The notes: generated by a model not told the origin, from the letters alone. DNA of 64,000 nucleotides from Rhodococcus opacus (GCF_012396235.1 NZ_JAAXPA010000001.1:1-64000), one strand, 5' to 3'; positions 33,779 to 42,871 are shown, numbered from the stretch's first letter. Made by a program: numbers and translations.

Positions 33779-35638
33779 GTGAACGATCATTCCCGCGGTG
33801 ACGCCGAGAACCCCGGCGCTTCGGGCACTTCCGCGGGCGAGCCCTCGGTTCGTCGCATCCGCAAGCGCACGAGCGTCCGCAGCAAGTCCTATAAGCGCAA
33901 GCGTTCCCTGATCACGGGCGGTTTTGTGGCTTCGCTGGTGGTAGTGGCACTGGGTCTGTGGCTCGGCTATTCGGCTAGGGAAGCACGCGCAAATCTGTAC
34001 GAGGCGCGCAACCACGCACAGCTCGCGAAAGACGCGTTACTGGACGGTAATACAGAAGACGCGGAGCGCTCATCCGCCGACGCCGACAAGTACGCGAACA
34101 AGGCCTACGACTACACCCACAACGTCCCGTGGAGCGTCGCGTCGACCATTCCATGGCTGGGCAGCCCGCTCGAGACGTCGCAGCAGATCTCCGAGGTGGT
34201 GCGCGGCCTGACGTCGGAGGTGCTCACACCGGCGGTGGCAGCCGGAACCTCTCTGGCGCCAAACCAACTCATCGCTTCCGGTGGCAAGGTAAATTTGCAG
34301 CCGTTACAGGATGCTGCGCCAGTACTGGATCAGACTGCCGTCGCTGCGCAGCGGTGGAACGATAAGGCACAGGCTATCGCGGCTCCGACATACCTGACGT
34401 CGGTTTCCGACGCTCGTACACAACTGCAGGACCAGCTTTCGGAGCTCTCGAAGCTGTTGGGGAATACCGCAATTGCCGCACAGCTGGCACCCGCAATGTT
34501 GGGCGCAGACGGCCCCCGCAACTACTTCATGGCCTTCCAAACCAACGCCGAAGCTCGCGGAACGGGCGGCCTGCTAGGTGGCTACGGTGTCATTCGTGCG
34601 AATGATGGTGTCGCACGAGTAGACACGCTAGGGCGGAACTCGGACCTTGTCGGCGCAGCAGCGCCGTTGGACCTGGGACCAGAATTCGCCGCCCAATACG
34701 GGCAGAGCCGACCGACCACAGACATCCGTAACAGTAACTTGAGTTCACACTTTCCCTATGCAGCGCAGATTTGGAAATCGATGTGGGCCCAGGAATCAGG
34801 CGAGCAGGTGGACGGTGCGATTGCCACCGACCCGATCGCGCTCAGCTACGTGCTCGGCGCCATCGGCTCGGTCAAAATGCCGGACGGAGAGGTGATCAAC
34901 GCCGACAACGTGGTGGAACTGACCGAGTCGACCGCCTACGTCCGGTTTGCGGACGACAACAACGCCCGTAAGCAGTATCTTCAGACGGTGGCCGCCCGGG
35001 TGATCGACAAGATGACCGGTCAGATCCAGTCCCCCCAGAAGTTGCTAGACGCCCTCGGCCGCGCGGCCGGTGAGCGCCGTATCGCCGTGTGGAGCTCGCA
35101 CCCTGAGGAGCAGCAAGTTCTGGCCGGGACCCCCCTCGGTCACACCGTCCCCGACGACGCGGCACCATTCGCCGGCGTCGTCATCAACAACCAGGCTGGT
35201 GGCAAACTCGACTACCACACGACGCGTGAGATCGACTACACGGCTGAGAGTTGCGCCGGCGACACCCGCCGCTCGACGGTGACAGTGAAGCTGACCAACA
35301 ACACACCGGCGGGCGACTTCCCTGACTACGTCGCGGGAACGTTCATCAACACCCTCGGCGTGCCTAAGGGCACCAACGTGTCGGCTGTATCACTACTGGC
35401 GACACAGGGCGCACAGCTACGGAACGTGACGGTGGACGGCAAGCCGGCCGTGTTCCTAACAGGCAAGGAAATGGGCCACCCACTGTTCGACGTGCTGGTT
35501 CCCGTGAGGCAGGGCCAGACGACGGAAATTAAGTACCAGCTGACCGAGCCCGCCACCCCCGGCGAGGCGCGAGTTCCGGTGCAACCCCTGGTAGATGATC
35601 CAACTGTCATCGTGGACGTACCGAACTGCGGCGCCTGA
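33779..35638 (+). CDS. DUF4012 domain protein, membrane-anchored
   Basis: The 619-residue protein has a basic cytoplasmic head (RRIRKRTSVRSKSYKRKRS), one membrane helix (about residues 45-62), and a long extracytoplasmic part typical of DUF4012. That part includes a helical region (residues 65-130), then NYFMAFQTNAEARGTGGLLGGYGVI, a hallmark block of the family. The GTG at 33779 has AGGAG about 9 nt upstream. The family is found beside polysaccharide genes in many actinobacteria and is thought to act at the envelope, but no reaction is known. crcB follows 7 nt after its stop codon, suggesting co-transcription. Confidence 0.85.
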   Translation: MNDHSRGDAENPGASGTSAGEPSVRRIRKRTSVRSKSYKRKRSLITGGFVASLVVVALGLWLGYSAREARANLYEARNHAQLAKDALLDGNTEDAERSSADADKYANKAYDYTHNVPWSVASTIPWLGSPLETSQQISEVVRGLTSEVLTPAVAAGTSLAPNQLIASGGKVNLQPLQDAAPVLDQTAVAAQRWNDKAQAIAAPTYLTSVSDARTQLQDQLSELSKLLGNTAIAAQLAPAMLGADGPRNYFMAFQTNAEARGTGGLLGGYGVIRANDGVARVDTLGRNSDLVGAAAPLDLGPEFAAQYGQSRPTTDIRNSNLSSHFPYAAQIWKSMWAQESGEQVDGAIATDPIALSYVLGAIGSVKMPDGEVINADNVVELTESTAYVRFADDNNARKQYLQTVAARVIDKMTGQIQSPQKLLDALGRAAGERRIAVWSSHPEEQQVLAGTPLGHTVPDDAAPFAGVVINNQAGGKLDYHTTREIDYTAESCAGDTRRSTVTVKLTNNTPAGDFPDYVAGTFINTLGVPKGTNVSAVSLLATQGAQLRNVTVDGKPAVFLTGKEMGHPLFDVLVPVRQGQTTEIKYQLTEPATPGEARVPVQPLVDDPTVIVDVPNCGA

Positions 35639-35645
35639 CTCGGCA

Positions 35646-36071
35646 ATGCTCTCCGACACCTCTCGTACCGCCGCCACCGCCCTGGCCGTGGCGGCGGGTG
35701 GCGCGGTGGGCGCTGCGTGCCGATACCAGATTTGGCGGTGGTGGCCGGACGACACAATGCACTTTCCGCTCACCACTTTCGCCATAAATGTGGTGGGGTG
35801 CTTCCTGCTCGGTCTGTCTATCGGCGCTATTCCAGATGGGGATCAGGATTTATCGGCCATCGTCCGCGCGTTCCTCACGTACGGCACGCTTTCAGGTTTC
35901 ACGTCTTTCGGCTTCTTTGCGGTGCAAGGTGTAACACTGACTTATCCCGGGATGGGGTTGCTATATCTGGCGTTGACGCCGGTTGTCGCTGTCGGTTTAG
36001 CGTGGGCCGGCAGGGCGTGCTGGTCCACGCTGTCGAGGCGCAGCCGTCGTGCGGGGAGGCATGCACGGTGA
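35646..36071 (+). CDS. crcB: Fluoride channel subunit FluC/CrcB (first of pair)
   Basis: The 141-residue protein has four predicted membrane helices. FluC signatures are present: GGAVGAACRYQIWRW (the GxxxR helix), FPLTTFAINVVGCFLLG with the pore Asn, and TYGTLSGFTSFGFFAV with the Thr/Ser and Phe residues of the ion path. FluC dimers let fluoride leave the cytoplasm. The ATG at 35646 lies 7 nt after the DUF4012 stop with no strong ribosome site, so translation is probably coupled. The next gene starts inside its stop codon. An upstream frame extension to 35595 lies within the DUF4012 gene and is unlikely. Confidence 0.88.
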   Translation: MLSDTSRTAATALAVAAGGAVGAACRYQIWRWWPDDTMHFPLTTFAINVVGCFLLGLSIGAIPDGDQDLSAIVRAFLTYGTLSGFTSFGFFAVQGVTLTYPGMGLLYLALTPVVAVGLAWAGRACWSTLSRRSRRAGRHAR

Positions 36072-36475
36072 ACGTGTCAACGTCGATCAACTACGCGTGG
36101 TGGGTCGCGGCTGGCGGTGCGGTGGGCACACTGTTGCACTACCTGGTCGTGACGGTCGCCGGGCCTCGTATCGGTGCGGACCGCGTTGTGCTACTGCTCA
36201 CCACGTGCACGTGTGTGTTGCTCGGCATCGTCGTTGCGTCGGGCCGGAGCGGGGGCGGGTATGCGTTCTTCGGTGCCGGGGTACTCGGTTCGGTCGCGCC
36301 GTTTACGGCAGTCGCGGGGCAGGCATTAGACCGCGCTTGTCCTCTGCCTCGGCGCCGCAGGATATTGCTTGCGATGTGGACTGGCTTGGCCGGCGTAGCG
36401 ATGGCGATAGCGGGCTACATCTTGGCCGATATAGGCAGTATCACGATAGAGAAGGCACCCAGCAGCCTCCGCTAG
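36068..36475 (+). CDS. Divergent FluC/CrcB-like subunit (second of pair)
   Basis: The 135-residue protein has four membrane helices and overlaps the first crcB gene by GTGA. It keeps the fold pattern AWWVAAGGAVGTLLHYLV, but the GxxxR arginine is replaced (GTLLHY), the pore Asn block reads TTCTCVLLG, and the Phe/Thr block is reduced to VLGSVAPFTAVAG. Many Gram-positive bacteria make FluC as a heterodimer from two adjacent genes, and this copy is probably the non-ideal half. The start GTG at 36068 is set by the overlap. It ends in a 4-nt convergent overlap with the DUF218 gene. Confidence 0.75.
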   Translation: MNVSTSINYAWWVAAGGAVGTLLHYLVVTVAGPRIGADRVVLLLTTCTCVLLGIVVASGRSGGGYAFFGAGVLGSVAPFTAVAGQALDRACPLPRRRRILLAMWTGLAGVAMAIAGYILADIGSITIEKAPSSLR

Positions 36476-37131
36476 CACGACCCTTGAACGAAAGCCTTGA
36501 TGAACCCCACCGTTTGATACAGGTACGTATATTCCCACTCGGCAAGACTGTAGTTGTAGTCGCGGGGCACCGGCCGCATCACAATCTCACCGTCGAAGCA
36601 CTGCGAGAAGATGTAGCGCGCTCGCGGTAAGTGGAAACGCCAGCTGATCACCAGCACACGGTTCCACCCGTTTTTCTCGGCTAATTCGCGGGTGAACTCC
36701 GCCTCTCCTCGTGTCGTCGCAGGGACGGGGGGCACACACGTGACGGTGAACCGTGGGTCGTTGATGGCGCAGAACGCGGTCATCCACGGGTCACCTTGCC
36801 AGTACGGATTGGAAAGCACGACGTTCCTCGCGACTCCTTGCTGGGCAAGGTTGACGCCGTAGTCTTCGCGCCCGTCGTGCTCACCACCAAGTACGACAAT
36901 TGCATCGACAGGTGTCAATGGGTCAATTCGAGACTCGGTGAAGACGAAAAATCCCACGACCCCAACGCCTGCCACGACGAGCGCAACGATGCTCACCGAG
37001 ACCACCAAAAACGTGAACAACCGCTGCACAGTTAGCCACACCCCCGTTTTGGTGCGGAGCTCTCCCGCGAGCCGCGATGAGGGAGCTATGCCGCTCTCCG
37101 CTACGGGCGTCCCAATCCACGATAAGTCCAT
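36472..37131 (-). CDS. YdcF/SanA-like DUF218 membrane protein
   Basis: The 219-residue protein has one N-terminal membrane helix (about residues 39-65) and an extracytoplasmic DUF218 domain: VDAIVVLGGEHDGREDYGV, VVLSNPYW, and VLVISWRFHLPRARYIF with conserved Arg/His. DUF218 proteins such as ElyC and SanA are linked to envelope integrity and lipid-carrier metabolism. The start overlaps the end of ugd copy 2 by 31 nt, so it is probably the last gene of the gmd-fcl-ugd operon. No separate promoter is apparent. Confidence 0.8.
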   Translation of the reverse strand: MDLSWIGTPVAESGIAPSSRLAGELRTKTGVWLTVQRLFTFLVVSVSIVALVVAGVGVVGFFVFTESRIDPLTPVDAIVVLGGEHDGREDYGVNLAQQGVARNVVLSNPYWQGDPWMTAFCAINDPRFTVTCVPPVPATTRGEAEFTRELAEKNGWNRVLVISWRFHLPRARYIFSQCFDGEIVMRPVPRDYNYSLAEWEYTYLYQTVGFIKAFVQGSC

Positions 37132-38426
37132 CCCTCATCGCGCCACTGTTGTGGGTCAAGGCAGTTCCTGCCGTCGATTAGCACGCGCTTGCGTACCACT
37201 GCGTCAAGATCTGCGGGCTGCAATTTTCTAAATTCGGGCCATTCTGTCAGCACTAGGACAACGTCAGCGCCCTCGCAGGCATCGAACGCAGTCTGCGCGT
37301 ACCCAAGCGTCGGGAACAGTGCCCGCGAATTCTCCATCGCTTTGGGGTCGTACACCGTTACTGCAGCGCCTTGCAACTGAATTTGTCCGGCGACGTTCAG
37401 GGCCGGGGAGTCACGCACGTCGTCGGAGTCCGGTTTGAACGCGGCGCCAAGTACTGCGACGCGGGCACCGAGCAGTGACCCGCAAGCTTCCCGCGCCAGT
37501 TCCACCATACGAGTGCGGCGCCGCATGTTGATGTTGTCGACCTCGCGTAGGAACGTGAGTGCCTGATCTGCACCGAGTTCGCCGGCGCGGGCCATGAAGG
37601 CACGGATGTCCTTGGGGAGACAACCACCCCCGAAGCCGACCCCCGCATTCAGAAAGCGACGCCCGATACGGGCGTCGTGACCGATGGCGTCGGCCAACAC
37701 TGTCACGTCCGCCCCTGCCGCCTCGCATACCTCAGATATCGCATTGATGAAGGAAATCTTGGTGGCGAGAAAAGCATTCGCCGAAGTCTTAACGAGTTCA
37801 GCAGTCGCCACATCCGTGACGAGAAATGGAATGTCATCCTCGATGAGTGTTGAATAAACCTCGCGTGCAACGTCCTCTGCGCGTCCCGGACGATCGCGAT
37901 CGACTCCGAGAACCAGGCGGTCTGGATGCAGCGTGTCCTGGACGGCGAATCCTTCGCGAAGAAATTCGGGGTTCCAGGCCACCTCGAGATCTTCGCCAGC
38001 CGGCGACAGCTCGCGCGCAAGTACACCCAGCCGTTGAGCCGTTCCCACGGGAACGGTCGACTTACCGAATATCACTGCTGGACCCGTAATCAGCGGTGCA
38101 AGGGTCGTGATGACGGCGTCGACATACGTCAGGTCGGCTGCGAACTCTCCCTTCTTTTGGGGAGTGCCAACACCAAGGAAGTGGACGTCGGCGAAGGCTG
38201 CGGCCTCTTCGTACGAGGACGTGAAACGTAATCTTCCTGCAGCGATATTGCGTCGCAGGACTTCTTCCAGACCTGGCTCGTAGAAAGGCACCTCACCAGC
38301 CTCAAGCTTCGTGAGTTTCGCCGAATCGACGTCCACACCAAGGACCTCATGACCGAGCTCCGCCATGCAGGCAGCGTGGGTGGCTCCTAGGTAGCCAGTT
38401 CCGAATACAGCAATGCGTGTGGTCAC
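37101..38426 (-). CDS. ugd: UDP-glucose 6-dehydrogenase (copy 2)
   Basis: The 441-residue protein makes UDP-glucuronate and is very similar along its whole length to the enzyme at 4844-6166. It has the Rossmann motif GTGYLGATHAACMAELGH, the catalytic-Cys block GFGGGCLPKD, and GAAFKPDSDDVRDSPALN. The ATG at 38426 starts right at the first strand. The gene follows fcl by 51 nt and overlaps ydcF, which places it in the fucose-nucleotide operon and points to a polymer containing both fucose and glucuronate. Its base composition is somewhat lower in G+C than copy 1. Confidence 0.93.
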   Translation of the reverse strand: MTTRIAVFGTGYLGATHAACMAELGHEVLGVDVDSAKLTKLEAGEVPFYEPGLEEVLRRNIAAGRLRFTSSYEEAAAFADVHFLGVGTPQKKGEFAADLTYVDAVITTLAPLITGPAVIFGKSTVPVGTAQRLGVLARELSPAGEDLEVAWNPEFLREGFAVQDTLHPDRLVLGVDRDRPGRAEDVAREVYSTLIEDDIPFLVTDVATAELVKTSANAFLATKISFINAISEVCEAAGADVTVLADAIGHDARIGRRFLNAGVGFGGGCLPKDIRAFMARAGELGADQALTFLREVDNINMRRRTRMVELAREACGSLLGARVAVLGAAFKPDSDDVRDSPALNVAGQIQLQGAAVTVYDPKAMENSRALFPTLGYAQTAFDACEGADVVLVLTEWPEFRKLQPADLDAVVRKRVLIDGRNCLDPQQWRDEGWTYRGLGRP

Positions 38427-38477
38427 TGTGATCTCACATTCAGGGGAATTGACCTGCGATCAGAACGGATGACGCAT

Positions 38478-39446
38478 TCACCTGCGCACAACGTCTACGT
38501 GGCGGCGGTACCACGCAATCGTTGATGCGATCCCCTCGCGGAGACCGATACTGGGTTCCCAACCAGTCCCGCGCAGCTTGGTGGTGTCGAGAAGCTTCCG
38601 GGGCGTACCGTCAGGCTTTGATGTATCCCATTCGATCCGGCCTGTATATCCAACTTCTTCGGCCACGATTCGTGCAATCTCTTCAATAGTCGAGTCTTGC
38701 CCGGTGCCTACATTGACCTGATCAGGGCCGTCATAGTTCTCAAGCAGGTGGAGACAGGCCGATGCCATGTCGTTCACATGCAAGAATTCGCGGCGCGGTG
38801 AGCCCGTGCCCCAGTTCGTGACGGACTCGGCTCCGTCGCGACGGGCTTCATCGTAGCGACGAATGAGTGCGGGAAGCACATGCGACCCTTGCAGCGAGAA
38901 GTTGTCACCTTGCCCGTACAGGTTGGTCGGCATGGCGGAGATCCAAGGAAGTCCATACTGGCGCCGTACAGCCTGAACTTGCAGAATGCCAGCAATCTTC
39001 GCGATGGCGTAGGCATCGTTTGTAGGTTCGAGGTGGCCAGTCAGGAGGTACTCCTCCTTGATCGGCTGAGCGGCGAGCTTGGGGTAGATGCAGGACGATC
39101 CGAGGAAGAGAAGACGCTCAACACCATGTTCCAAAGCCGCATCGAGGACATTCACCTGGATCCGCAGGTTCTCCGAGAGGAAGTCGACGGGGTACGTGTT
39201 GTTCGCCATGATTCCGCCGACTTTCGCTGCAGCCAGCACAACGTTGCGTGGCTCCTCGTCCGCGAAGAAGCGAAAGACCGCCTCCCTGTCGCGCAGATCA
39301 AGTTCACTGGACGAACGCCCAAGTAGGTTCTCGAAGCCTTTCGCCTCGAGCTGGCGCCAGATAGCAGAGCCGACAAGACCTCGGTGACCTGCCACGTATA
39401 GCGGAGCTGTTCGATCTAACTCTTTCGGCACGAAGTTGTTCTGCAT
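38478..39446 (-). CDS. fcl: GDP-L-fucose synthase
   Basis: The 322-residue short-chain dehydrogenase/epimerase converts GDP-4-keto-6-deoxymannose to GDP-L-fucose using NADPH. Visible features are the NADP loop GHRGLVGSA (from residue 20), catalytic LGSSCIYP (Ser/Cys near 117-119), YAIAK (Tyr146, Lys150) and the substrate-site block NLYGQGDNFSLQGSHVLPALIRRY. Its start codon shares one base with the gmd stop (TGATG), so the two are translationally coupled and act in sequence in one pathway. Confidence 0.93.
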   Translation of the reverse strand: MQNNFVPKELDRTAPLYVAGHRGLVGSAIWRQLEAKGFENLLGRSSSELDLRDREAVFRFFADEEPRNVVLAAAKVGGIMANNTYPVDFLSENLRIQVNVLDAALEHGVERLLFLGSSCIYPKLAAQPIKEEYLLTGHLEPTNDAYAIAKIAGILQVQAVRRQYGLPWISAMPTNLYGQGDNFSLQGSHVLPALIRRYDEARRDGAESVTNWGTGSPRREFLHVNDMASACLHLLENYDGPDQVNVGTGQDSTIEEIARIVAEEVGYTGRIEWDTSKPDGTPRKLLDTTKLRGTGWEPSIGLREGIASTIAWYRRHVDVVRR

Positions 39447-40474
39447 CAGAGGATCTCCCAGTCGGGATGCGCCGGCGAATCAATCCATGGCCGGCCCTCA
39501 TGCTTGAGTGCCTCGATATCGGCGTCAACCATGATCTTCGCGAGTTCAGGAGTGTGGACCTGAGCCTTCCAACCCAACTTTCCCTCGGCCTTACTCGCGT
39601 CACCGACCAACGCGTCCACCTCGGTGGGGCGGAGGTAGCGCTCATCGAAACGCACGTGGTCTTCCCAGTTCAGACCTGCATGGTCGAACGCCACTGTCAA
39701 AAAGTCTCGAACTGAGTAGTTCCCGCCGGTCGCGAGACAGTAGTCGTCCGGTTCGTCGGCCTGCAACATTCGCCACATACCTTCGACATACTCGGGTGCA
39801 TAACCCCAGTCACGGATTGCGTCAAGGTTACCCATGTAGAGATGCTCTTCGAGGCCAGCCTGGATTCGTGCGACGGCACGAGTGATCTTGCGCGTTACGA
39901 ACGTCTCGCCGCGACGCGGTGACTCGTGATTAAAGAGGATGCCGTTGACAGCAAAGATCCCGTACGCTTCACGGTAGTTCTTCGTAACCCAATACGCGTA
40001 CACCTTCGCTGCACCGTATGGCGACCGCGGGTAGAACGGAGTCTCCTCATTCTGCGGAGGCGGTGTGGCACCGAACATTTCAGAGCTCGAGGCTTGGTAA
40101 TACTTGCACTCCACGCCCGCCAGCCGGACAGCTTCGAGGAGTCTGATAGATCCGACCCCGGTCGTGTTCCCTGTGTGTTCTGGCTCGTCGAAGCTCACGC
40201 GGACATGCGACTGCGCACCGAGATTATAGACTTCGTCCGGCTGGATTTGTGAGAGAAGAGTCACAAGCCTCGCACCGTCACTCAGATCACCATAGTGCAG
40301 GAATAGCTTCGCTTCGGGGTCATGCGGGTCGACGTACAGATGTTCAATCCGAGACGTATTGAAGGTCGAAGACCTACGGATCAGTCCATGGACCTCATAT
40401 CCCTTCCCGAGCAACAGCTCGGCAAGGTACGAACCGTCCTGGCCAGTGATCCCAATGATCAACGCACGCTTCAT
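39446..40474 (-). CDS. gmd: GDP-mannose 4,6-dehydratase
   Basis: The 342-residue enzyme removes water from GDP-D-mannose, the first step to GDP-L-fucose. It shows [18 protein letters not shown] (the TGxxGxxG nucleotide loop), SSSEMFG (catalytic Ser/Glu, 129-132) and SPYGAAK (Tyr153, Lys157). The ATG at 40474 is supported by GGAG upstream and by the conserved MKRALI start; an in-frame extension to 40624 adds non-homologous sequence. It heads the operon gmd-fcl-ugd-ydcF. The mannose-1-phosphate guanylyltransferase and phosphomannomutase needed to make its substrate are not in the window. Confidence 0.94.
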   Translation of the reverse strand: MKRALIIGITGQDGSYLAELLLGKGYEVHGLIRRSSTFNTSRIEHLYVDPHDPEAKLFLHYGDLSDGARLVTLLSQIQPDEVYNLGAQSHVRVSFDEPEHTGNTTGVGSIRLLEAVRLAGVECKYYQASSSEMFGATPPPQNEETPFYPRSPYGAAKVYAYWVTKNYREAYGIFAVNGILFNHESPRRGETFVTRKITRAVARIQAGLEEHLYMGNLDAIRDWGYAPEYVEGMWRMLQADEPDDYCLATGGNYSVRDFLTVAFDHAGLNWEDHVRFDERYLRPTEVDALVGDASKAEGKLGWKAQVHTPELAKIMVDADIEALKHEGRPWIDSPAHPDWEIL

Positions 40475-40646
40475 CCCAGCTCCATTTGTTCGAATCCGCA
40501 ACACACCCTCGCCTGGTAGCCTAGTTCCTTGGCGCAGGATCCTCGACATGAGGTGGCTTCTGATCGAGGTCCACCCCTTCGGGCAGCGACCCGCTGAGAA
40601 TCGTTGACGCGGAACCGGCGTCAAGCAGACACCCCCGAAGCTTCAT

Positions 40647-40661
40647 CTAGCTAGCTAGCTA
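40647..40661. repeat. CTAG microsatellite
   Basis: Three full CTAG units plus CTA lie in the divergent region between gmd and the glycosyltransferase. CTAG is normally rare in high-GC genomes. Confidence 0.6.
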
Positions 40662-40774
40662 CGTCGGCGGGCTTCTGCCATCTTCGGCATCGGCGGCACA
40701 TCCGGATCAATAAGATTGGCGGCGCGGTCTCCGGAGCGCATTGCCTGAGGTGAACCCCAGCCATGGATAGAAGC

Positions 40775-40780
40775 TACTAT
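40775..40780 (+). promoter_or_regulatory. -10 box for a near-leaderless glycosyltransferase mRNA
   Basis: TACTAT ends 8 nt before the GTG at 40789, so transcription should begin at or just before the start codon. There is no Shine-Dalgarno sequence, consistent with leaderless initiation. Confidence 0.45.
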
Positions 40781-40788
40781 CCATCCTC

Positions 40789-42060
40789 GTGACCAGGCGC
40801 CCGCTCCACGTAACGATCGTTGGCCTAAATTACCCCCCAGAAGTCACGGGGATCGCCCCGTACACCGGCGGGATAGCGCGCGGCCTACACGACCGGGGCC
40901 ACATCGTTCGCGTCGTCACCGGATTCCCTCACTACCCGTCGTGGAAGGTCGATCCGGATTACTCAGGTCAGACGATTGATGAGAATCGTGACGGAATTAG
41001 CATAAGACGTGTACGGCAGTACACTCCAAGTAATTTAAACAACGCCACCAGGATGCTACTTGAGGCCTCATTCGGAACGAGGGCAATTACGCAGAACTGG
41101 CATAGGCCCGACGTAGTCCTTTGCGTCTCGCCGGCTTTGATTGCAGCGGCGATGGCGGTCGCACGGGCTCGAGGCCAGAGAAGTCGGCCGAGCATTGGAA
41201 TTTGGGTCCAGGATTTGTACAGTCGAGGGCTGATCGAGACTGGGGCAGCGAACGGGCGCATCGCCCAAGCCGCGGCGAAATTCGAATCGGCCACCTTGAG
41301 GGCAGCTGACGGCGTTGCCGTGATTCACGATCGCTTCCGCAGCTACATGGCGAATACGTTGAAGATCGAAAGCTCCAAGATCGAGGTCATTCGGAACTGG
41401 ACACACCTCAGGGTCGGACCTACAAGGAGCCGAGTGCAGACTCGATCTCTTCTCGGTTGGGGGCCAGACGAGACGGTCGTGCTTCACAGCGGGAATATGG
41501 GAGCCAAACAAGGGCTCGAAAACGTTATCGAAGCCGCTAAGCAGGCCTTCGTTAATTACCCATCTATCCGATTCGTCCTCCTTGGCGATGGAAACCAGAG
41601 AGCAAGACTGGAGTCATTATGCCCCCCAGGTCTCAACCTCCAGTTCCTAAATCCGATGAGTGATTTCGATTTCCGATCGGCGCTCGATGCGGCCGATGTG
41701 CTGCTGGTAAACGAATTACCAGGAGTGACTGAGATGGCAGTCCCAAGTAAGCTTACGACGTACTTCGCTACCGGGAAACCCGTGCTTGCCGCAACCGACA
41801 GGACAAGCACAACGGCAGAGGAACTCGCAAACTCCGGTGGCGGGGTTCAGGTTCCGGCGGGTTCTCCCGAGGAGCTTATCAAGGAGATAATTCAACTTTC
41901 GTCAGACGATGCTTACGCGGCGGCGTTTGGTCGCGCCGGGCTTGCTTACTATCGCACCACACTGAGCGAAACATCGGCGATTGACAGTTTCGAAGAGTGG
42001 ATTTATAAAATCCACTCCGCAAAAAGAGAGGTTCGGTCGAGTGCAGGAGCCGACGAATGA
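40789..42060 (+). CDS. Family 4 glycosyltransferase, WcaI/WbuB-like
   Basis: The 423-residue GT-B enzyme begins HVTIVGLNYPPEVTGIAPYTGGIARGL and carries GFPHYPSWKVDPDYSG, matching the WcaI/WbuB group of EPS glycosyltransferases. The C-terminal half has VLHSGNMGAKQGLENVIEA and the donor-site block LLVNELPGVTEMAVPSKLTTYFATGKPVLA. It adds a sugar to the lipid-linked repeat unit at the inner membrane face; donor and acceptor are unknown. The GTG start is supported by a -10 box 8 nt upstream. The WcaF-like gene overlaps its 3' end by 20 nt. The base composition is visibly lower in G+C than the flanking genes. Confidence 0.87.
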   Translation: MTRRPLHVTIVGLNYPPEVTGIAPYTGGIARGLHDRGHIVRVVTGFPHYPSWKVDPDYSGQTIDENRDGISIRRVRQYTPSNLNNATRMLLEASFGTRAITQNWHRPDVVLCVSPALIAAAMAVARARGQRSRPSIGIWVQDLYSRGLIETGAANGRIAQAAAKFESATLRAADGVAVIHDRFRSYMANTLKIESSKIEVIRNWTHLRVGPTRSRVQTRSLLGWGPDETVVLHSGNMGAKQGLENVIEAAKQAFVNYPSIRFVLLGDGNQRARLESLCPPGLNLQFLNPMSDFDFRSALDAADVLLVNELPGVTEMAVPSKLTTYFATGKPVLAATDRTSTTAEELANSGGGVQVPAGSPEELIKEIIQLSSDDAYAAAFGRAGLAYYRTTLSETSAIDSFEEWIYKIHSAKREVRSSAGADE

Positions 42061-42631
42061 GTCGATTGACGTAGCGTTCAAGCTCTCCAATAGTTCTCGC
42101 CGCCTATCTCAATTCAGCGGTCGCGGATATGACAAAGGCCGATCTGTCGCAGTGCAGGCGCTATGGATGTTGATATCTGGGTGTTTCACATCCAGATGGT
42201 GGCTGCCCAACGCCATTCGGATCAAGATCTTAAGGTTGTTCGGCGCCCATATCGAAGCTGGCGTCCTAATCCGGCACAATGTGCGGATCCACTGGCCTTG
42301 GAAGCTCTCAGTCGGAAGGGATTCATGGATCGGTGAAGGCGTCTGGATTCTAAACCTTGAACCGGTGTTTATCGGGCGGGACGTCTGCATATCGCAGGAA
42401 GCAATGATATGCACTGGGAGCCATGACAGAAATTCGCCGACTTTTGAGTTCGACAATCGACCTATCACGATCCAGGACGGAGCTTGGATAGCTGCGCGAG
42501 CTACGATTCTCCGCGGAGTAACTATCGGATCAAACACGACTGTCGGAGCACAGTCCCTCGTCGTTCGCGACGTCCCAAGCAATACCGTCGTCCTCAATGC
42601 AGGGACCACTCGGTATCCGTCCGCTGAATAG
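42041..42631 (+). CDS. WcaF-like hexapeptide acetyltransferase
   Basis: The 196-residue protein has the left-handed beta-helix repeats of the hexapeptide transferase family (VSVGRDSWIGEGVWI, VFIGRDVCISQEAMI, GAWIAARATILRGVTIGSNTTVGAQSLVVRDVPSN), with the WcaF signature SRRLSQFSGRGYDKGRS and CTGSHDRNSPTFEF. It probably O-acetylates the EPS repeat unit using acetyl-CoA. I chose the GTG at 42041 because AGAGAGG lies about 9 nt upstream; the reading frame is open back to 41981 inside the glycosyltransferase. It forms a two-gene unit with that gene, like wcaF and wcaI in colanic-acid loci. Confidence 0.85.
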   Translation: MQEPTNESIDVAFKLSNSSRRLSQFSGRGYDKGRSVAVQALWMLISGCFTSRWWLPNAIRIKILRLFGAHIEAGVLIRHNVRIHWPWKLSVGRDSWIGEGVWILNLEPVFIGRDVCISQEAMICTGSHDRNSPTFEFDNRPITIQDGAWIAARATILRGVTIGSNTTVGAQSLVVRDVPSNTVVLNAGTTRYPSAE

Positions 42632-42871
42632 GCGAGGTGCTACACAGAGTCATCTCACTGACAGCATCGCGCTCATCGAGCATCGGGGCGCTGGACCGTT
42701 GACACCCGACCTGGTCAAGGCCGACAGGAGGTATGAGGGGTCGCTGGGCATTCGCTCACATGTGAACTTAGCAGCGACGGAATGTGGTCCTGCCGCGGAG
42801 CCACAGATATAGGGCCACAGTGATCGGTCAGCATACGAAGGTCGGGTGGATGAGCTCGCGCCGGCGAGGGG
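42632..42871. other. Left flank of the decayed IS110 element
   Basis: No gene is seen in these 240 bases. They may include the left non-coding end of the IS110 element, where IS110-family elements encode their bridge RNA. A GTGGTCC/GGAGCCAC imperfect stem lies near 42783-42803. Confidence 0.35.

Noticed and set aside
35639-35645. Fluoride riboswitch before the crcB pair
   Set aside because: Only 7 bases separate it from the DUF4012 gene, leaving no room for the aptamer.
40968-41511. Minus-strand frames inside the WcaI-like gene
   Set aside because: No conserved motifs; the plus-strand glycosyltransferase explains the region.
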